8,741 nucleotides of DNA, taken from NCBI GenBank assembly GCA_035293965.1, contig DATGLW010000035.1:1-8741 (forward strand), in the 5' to 3' direction. Made by a program: the position numbers and the translations under genes. This document shows positions 5,342 to 8,741 of the stretch, one piece after another. This stretch comes from DATGLW01 sp035293965. Lineage in GTDB: Bacteria; Actinomycetota; Acidimicrobiia; Acidimicrobiales; RAAP-2. The notes beneath the pieces are model-generated. The model did no database searches. It was not told the DNA's origin and was given only the letters and a program-made list of their open reading frames with translations. The stretch's first letter is position 1. Every line of letters begins with the position of its first letter.

Positions 5342-7422
5342 CCTGCCCGACGCCGGGCGCGCGCCGCGCTGCGGAGCCGGCGGGCGGCGGCCCGCAGGGC
5401 CCGCCGGGTCGCCGGGTCGGTCGGGGCACCGCCATAGGCTGCGCGTTCGGCAGCCGCCGCCAGCTCCTGCGCCCCTGGAGGCGGCCGTCCGGCGGCGGAC
5501 CAGTGCCGGTCGAGGCGCGCGCCCGTGACCACGAGGGGCTCGGCTGGGCCCACGGCCAGCCCGCTGCGGCGCGCCGCGGCGAGCAGGTCGGCGCTGACGG
5601 CAGCAGTCCAGCCGGGGCGTCGACGCGAGCGCCGCCACCGGCGCCACGTCAGGGCTGCCCCGCCGAGCGCTGCCACCGGCAGGGCGCCCGCCAGCGGCAG
5701 GTGGCGGATGGCGGCCGCCGCGTCGTGCGCCAGGGCCCGTGCCGGGCTCGGGTTGGCGAGGGGGACGATGGCGGTCGGGTCGAAGCTCTGCCAGCCGTAG
5801 CCGGGGAACCAGACCTGGACCCACGCGTGGGCGTCCCTGGCCTGCACCTCGTAGAGGTCCGTGACGGGGTTGAACGAGCCCGGTACGTAGCCCACGGCCT
5901 CGCGCGCCGGCAGGCCGAGCGATCGCAGCATGACGACGAGCGACGTGCTGATCTGCTCGCAGTAGCCGCGGCGGTTGCCGAAGAGGAACTCGGTGACCGT
6001 GTCCTGGCCGGGCCGCAGTGGCGGGATGCTGGTCGTGTAGCGCGTGTGGCGGGCGATCCACCCCTCGAGCGAGCGGACGGCGTCGTAGAGGTTCGCGTCG
6101 TCGGCGGTGACCGCTCGGGCCAGCGCCTGCACGCGGGGGTAGGGATGGGGGAGCTCCAGGTAGCTGGGGTCGACGAGCCGCGCCCCTTCGGCCCGGGTCG
6201 AGGCCACCGGTACCTGCCGCAGCTGCACCGGGCTGGCGCTCGTGTCCCTCGACTCGACCGTGTAGATCGCACCGGAGCCCATGGTGGTGCCCGAGCGGAT
6301 GGTGCCGTCGGACGACACGAAGAGGCGGCGCGAGGGCGACCACACCCGCAAGGCGTCGGCGGCGTGGAGGACCAGGTTCGGCCCGGGCACGCCCACGTAG
6401 AAGGTCTGGATGTCGGCCGGGCCCCGGAGGACGTCGCCCGAGGGAGGCGCGAGCACGAACGGCGGGACGCCGCCCGGGGCCGAGACGGCCCGCCAGGCCG
6501 GCTCGCCGCGGGGGGCTACCTCGGTCCAGCGCAGGCCGTCCCAGTGGTCGAAGGTCTCGGCGAGCCAGAACGAGGGCCGGTCGGCCCGCACCCGCAGGAC
6601 GACCTGGTCGCTGAGCTGGCCCCGGATGGCCGTATCGAGCGGCCCGGCGAACCCGAGCAGCCCCCCCACGCGGGTGGCGCCCGACGGCGACCCGGCACGA
6701 GCGGGCTCGGAGCCATCCTGCGCGCCGCCGACCAGCGCGCCCGGGGTGGCGAGGCGCACGCCATCGCCGAGCGCGGCCGGCAGCACGATCGTGCTCGACG
6801 CGTGGGGTGCCGGCAGGATGGCCACCAGGGCGAGGGCGACGGTGGTCACCGCCGCGGCCGCGCCGAGCCAGGTTGCTGGCCGGAGCCGGGTGACGCCGGC
6901 CATGGACGCCCACATGGTGCACAGGCCGACGACCCCGAACGCCGCCCAGGCCAGCACGAAGAGCCCGAAGCGGGTGTCGATGGCCTGGGCGGCCGCCACC
7001 GCCATGAGGGTGGCCGACCCGGCGAGCGAGAAGCCGAGGTCGCGGCGCGACGGCACGTCGAAGGCGTGGGTCACCTGGATCCAGGTGAACAGGGTCGCCA
7101 GGGGCCCGAGCACCTGGGACAGGTCCCCGACGGTCGTCGTCGAGGTGACGGTGGCAAAGAACCACAGGAAGGCCACCACCACGACGACCGCCAGGGCCAG
7201 CTTCACCCACGCCGCCGGCCGCTCCCGCCGGCGGTAGGACACCACGTTGCCCGTCGCCGTCGCCCCCATCGCCACGAGCGCCAGCCAGGGGGTGAGCTCG
7301 CCCTGCGACCAGCAGCCCGCCATGGCCACGATCACCGCCCCCGCCGACGCGGCGCGCAGCGGGATCGAGTGCTCGGGGGGCCCGGGCCGGTTGGCACGGC
7401 GCACGGCGGCGACGAGGTTCAT
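5215..7422 (-). CDS. Multi-pass membrane transglutaminase-like protein (TgpA type, DUF3488-transglutaminase)
   Basis: A 735-aa membrane protein. Hydrophobic segments lie at about 22-37, 43-62, 72-92, 103-118, 129-147, 152-174 and 184-204, followed by a large, probably extracytoplasmic region, and another membrane segment at about 574-593. The transglutaminase core is at about 450-550. It has the complete Cys-His-Asp triad: C488 (NRRGYCEQISTSLVVMLRSL), H532 (ARDAHAWVQVWFPGYGW) and D548 (SFDPT). The family may cross-link or cleave proteins at the envelope; the substrate is unknown. The tail at about 600-690 resembles DUF4129 (ELAAAAERAAYGG). The last 40 or so residues are Arg/Ser/Pro-rich and lie antisense to the reductase gene, so they may be a non-conserved extension. 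ATG 7422 overlaps the upstream DUF58 stop (ATGA), which fixes the start. A much longer open frame upstream is a shadow of the DUF58 gene. Confidence 0.92.
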   Translation of the reverse strand: MNLVAAVRRANRPGPPEHSIPLRAASAGAVIVAMAGCWSQGELTPWLALVAMGATATGNVVSYRRRERPAAWVKLALAVVVVVAFLWFFATVTSTTTVGDLSQVLGPLATLFTWIQVTHAFDVPSRRDLGFSLAGSATLMAVAAAQAIDTRFGLFVLAWAAFGVVGLCTMWASMAGVTRLRPATWLGAAAAVTTVALALVAILPAPHASSTIVLPAALGDGVRLATPGALVGGAQDGSEPARAGSPSGATRVGGLLGFAGPLDTAIRGQLSDQVVLRVRADRPSFWLAETFDHWDGLRWTEVAPRGEPAWRAVSAPGGVPPFVLAPPSGDVLRGPADIQTFYVGVPGPNLVLHAADALRVWSPSRRLFVSSDGTIRSGTTMGSGAIYTVESRDTSASPVQLRQVPVASTRAEGARLVDPSYLELPHPYPRVQALARAVTADDANLYDAVRSLEGWIARHTRYTTSIPPLRPGQDTVTEFLFGNRRGYCEQISTSLVVMLRSLGLPAREAVGYVPGSFNPVTDLYEVQARDAHAWVQVWFPGYGWQSFDPTAIVPLANPSPARALAHDAAAAIRHLPLAGALPVAALGGAALTWRRWRRSRRRPGWTAAVSADLLAAARRSGLAVGPAEPLVVTGARLDRHWSAAGRPPPGAQELAAAAERAAYGGAPTDPATRRALRAAARRLRSAARARRRAGQPRPRASASSKLPPAASSGRKDMRTRGRPTPSTPVRRPRLP

Positions 7423-8492
7423 GGCGCCTCGCCGAGGGTGTCCGCAGCCCAAGCGGGCACCGCTCGCGCCAAGCGTCGCCCGGCGGCGAGCAGCCCTTGG
7501 ACCCGCTCGGCGCGCTCGCCACCCGGTTCGGTCGTCACCAGCAGGACCTCGCGTCCTTCGGCGAGCAGACGAGCCACTGTGCCGAGGGCCCGCTCGGCGG
7601 CCCGCTCGGCGCCGTCTGGATCGGGAGGCAGCGCCGCCCGGACGGTCACCGGTGGCCCCGCCGGGGATTCCATCTCGCGAACCATGAGCGAGCCTGTGTG
7701 GGCCGTCGCCGGCCAGTGCACCCAGTGGCGGAGGTCCCCGCGCCGGTAGGGCCGGACCCCGCGGGGCTCGCCCACGCGGGCCGGCGCGGGCCGGCCCGCG
7801 TGGGCCCGCTCGCCTTCCGAGATGGTCCCGTCGTCCGGCTCGCCGACGCGCGGCGCCACCAGGAGAGGCCGCGGAAGGGGCACGGTGACGTGCTCGTGCC
7901 ACCACAGCATCCCGAACGGGGCGGCGGAGGCGACGTCGAGGACGCAGGACGAGAGCTCGCCGCGGCGCTCGGGGACCAGGGCCACCGCTGTCCGACGCAC
8001 CGGTGTTGCAGAGGTGGGTGCGCCGGGCGGGTCGAGGGGGCGCACCCGCACCGGCCGGGTGGCCACGACGCTGAGCACTGCCGCCTGGCCGGCCGTGGCA
8101 TCGACGGGCGACTCGAGCACGGTCACGCGGACGCGGTGCACCGCTGCCGCCGGAGCCAGCAGGCCGACGAGCAGGCCGCCGCCGACGATGGCCCCGACTG
8201 CCTGCACCCACCCCGACCCGCTGTTGTGGGCCACGAGCTCCCAGGCCGTGAGGGCGAGCAGGGTGCCGCCCACCGGCACGAGCGGCCGGCGAGGGAGAGG
8301 CACCCGGCGCGCCGCCAGCCGCTCGGCCGCGCTCCGGCGAGGGAGGGGCACCCGGCGCGCCGCCAGCCGCTCGACCGCGCTCCGGCGTGGGAGGGGCACC
8401 CGGCGCGCCGCCGAGCGGGGTGCCCGACCCCCTGCGGCCCGGCCGGCGAGGAGCCACCGCGAGGACCGGCGCCGTCGGTGCCGGGCGGTCAC
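7419..8492 (-). CDS. DUF58 domain membrane protein
   Basis: A 357-aa protein of the DUF58 family, usually encoded with MoxR ATPases and thought to act as a MoxR partner, often with a vWA-like fold. Residues 1-70 are very Arg-rich and contain three copies of AARRVPLPRR (28-37, 44-53, 60-69). Two membrane segments follow at about 71-88 and 95-117. The DUF58 signature VGEPRGVRPYRRGDLRHWVH (240-259) is intact and is followed by WPATAHTGSLMVREMES. GTG 8492 is selected because it overlaps the moxR stop (GTGA) with a four-base overlap; the frame is open upstream to 8582, but that part lies over the moxR 3' end. The stop overlaps the transglutaminase start (ATGA). The Arg-rich repeats would lie on the cytoplasmic side by the positive-inside rule. 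Molecular function is not established for this family. Confidence 0.9.
   Translation of the reverse strand: MTARHRRRRSSRWLLAGRAAGGRAPRSAARRVPLPRRSAVERLAARRVPLPRRSAAERLAARRVPLPRRPLVPVGGTLLALTAWELVAHNSGSGWVQAVGAIVGGGLLVGLLAPAAAVHRVRVTVLESPVDATAGQAAVLSVVATRPVRVRPLDPPGAPTSATPVRRTAVALVPERRGELSSCVLDVASAAPFGMLWWHEHVTVPLPRPLLVAPRVGEPDDGTISEGERAHAGRPAPARVGEPRGVRPYRRGDLRHWVHWPATAHTGSLMVREMESPAGPPVTVRAALPPDPDGAERAAERALGTVARLLAEGREVLLVTTEPGGERAERVQGLLAAGRRLARAVPAWAADTLGEAP
7770..7805. repeat. Perfect inverted repeat: 16-bp stem, 4-base loop, inside the DUF58 gene
   Basis: Bases 7770-7785 (starting GCCCACGCGGG) are the exact reverse complement of 7790-7805, with GCGG between them. The stem is almost all G:C. 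It falls in codons about 230-241 of the DUF58 gene, directly before the conserved GEPRG motif. It has no following T-run on either strand. It could be an mRNA hairpin, a protein-binding palindrome, or chance in very GC-rich DNA. Confidence 0.85.
8285..8412. repeat. 48-bp in-frame tandem repeat (about 2.7 copies) in the DUF58 gene
   Basis: Units starting at 8301 and 8349 are 48 bases each and differ at only two positions; partial copies flank them, the third beginning at 8397. Because 48 is a multiple of three, the frame is kept. The repeat encodes a 16-residue unit, AARRVPLPRRSA(V/A)ERL, in the basic N-terminal region ahead of the first membrane segment. Such an array can change copy number by slippage without breaking the gene. 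Confidence 0.9.
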
Positions 8493-8741
8493 GGTCGCGG
8501 GACGGGCAGTGAGCGCACCAGTTCGGCGACCAGCGCCACGCCGTGGCCGGGCCCGTCGGTCACCAGCCGGTGCGCCAGGCACGGAACCGCCACCGCCTGG
8601 ACGTCGGCCGGCGACACGTAGTGGCGGCCGTACAGCAGGGCGTGGGCTTGGGCGGCTCGCACGAGCACGATCGAGGCGCGAGGGCTGGCGCCGAGGCGGA
8701 CCCCGCTGCCGACGCGCGTGGCGCGGCTGAGCGCCACCGCG
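8489..8741 (-). CDS. MoxR-family AAA+ ATPase, C-terminal lid domain only (5' part beyond window edge)
   Basis: The last 84 residues of a MoxR-type AAA+ ATPase. The visible part is the C-terminal lid: ATRVGSGVRLGASPRASIVL, then AAQAHALLYGRHYVSPADVQ and a final LAHRLV. The GASPRA(S) stretch carries the Arg typical of the MoxR lid, and the segment ending in SPADVQ is the usual family wording. The Walker A, Walker B and sensor motifs lie outside the window. MoxR proteins are thought to act as chaperone-like remodelling ATPases working with DUF58/vWA partners, and the next gene is a DUF58 protein. The stop at 8491-8489 overlaps the DUF58 GTG start, so the genes are probably coupled. A GTG at 8737 is an internal codon, not the start, because the lid domain cannot stand alone and the frame is open to the edge. 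Confidence 0.9.
   Translation of the reverse strand, partial: AVALSRATRVGSGVRLGASPRASIVLVRAAQAHALLYGRHYVSPADVQAVAVPCLAHRLVTDGPGHGVALVAELVRSLPVPRP

Noticed and set aside
5345..5407. Possible intrinsic terminator after the reductase (stems 5345-5349/5354-5358 and 5377-5385/5399-5407)
   Set aside because: Neither stem is followed by a T-run, and GC-rich stems of this size are common here. Mentioned only within the overlap finding.
3572..7522. Very long open frame (1316 codons) on the minus strand
   Set aside because: It crosses the MBL gene, the reductase gene and the transglutaminase gene in another frame, and its translation is Arg/Gly/Pro/Ala-rich with no domain. It is a high-GC shadow.
4909..7749. 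946-codon open frame on the plus strand
   Set aside because: It is out of frame with the reductase and antisense to the transglutaminase and DUF58 genes, whose motifs are convincing. Composition is low-complexity.

Overview
The window is very GC-rich DNA with dense, overlapping genes, a leaderless-type promoter and an actinobacterial gene set, so the source is most likely an actinomycetotal chromosome. An Acidimicrobiia-like lineage is my guess; no single marker in the window settles it.

Left edge (1-894, minus strand): the N-terminal two thirds of a tyrosine recombinase, running off the window. Its 5' end lies only 54 bases from the 3' end of rnpB (949-1328, minus strand), the RNase P RNA. 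I recognise rnpB from its conserved core segments and from a perfect 15-bp P1 helix followed by an 8-bp P2 helix. This is the layout expected if an integrative element used the 3' end of rnpB as its attachment site. The window does not contain the other end, so this is a hypothesis.

Centre (1329-5341, plus strand): a divergent intergenic region carries a 24-bp tandem repeat and a TAGGGT -10 box whose spacing predicts a leaderless xseA transcript. It is followed by xseA and xseB (both subunits of exodeoxyribonuclease VII), a glyoxalase II/persulfide-dioxygenase-like metallo-beta-lactamase-fold protein, and an FAD-dependent NAD(P)H:ferredoxin-type reductase. Junctions of 4 bases, 1 base and an 11-base gap suggest one operon.

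Right (5215-8741, minus strand): a convergent operon of a MoxR-type AAA ATPase (C-terminal end only), a DUF58 membrane protein and a multi-pass transglutaminase of the TgpA type. Successive genes overlap by four bases (GTGA, ATGA). This is a well-known gene trio. The DUF58 gene carries an in-frame 48-bp tandem repeat and a perfect 16-bp-stem inverted repeat. The transglutaminase gene overlaps the 3' end of the reductase gene by 127 bp on the opposite strand.

No CRISPR array, tRNA, insertion sequence or clearly new defence system is visible. The most promising lead is the rnpB-recombinase junction, together with paired P4 substitutions in rnpB and the repeat structures.
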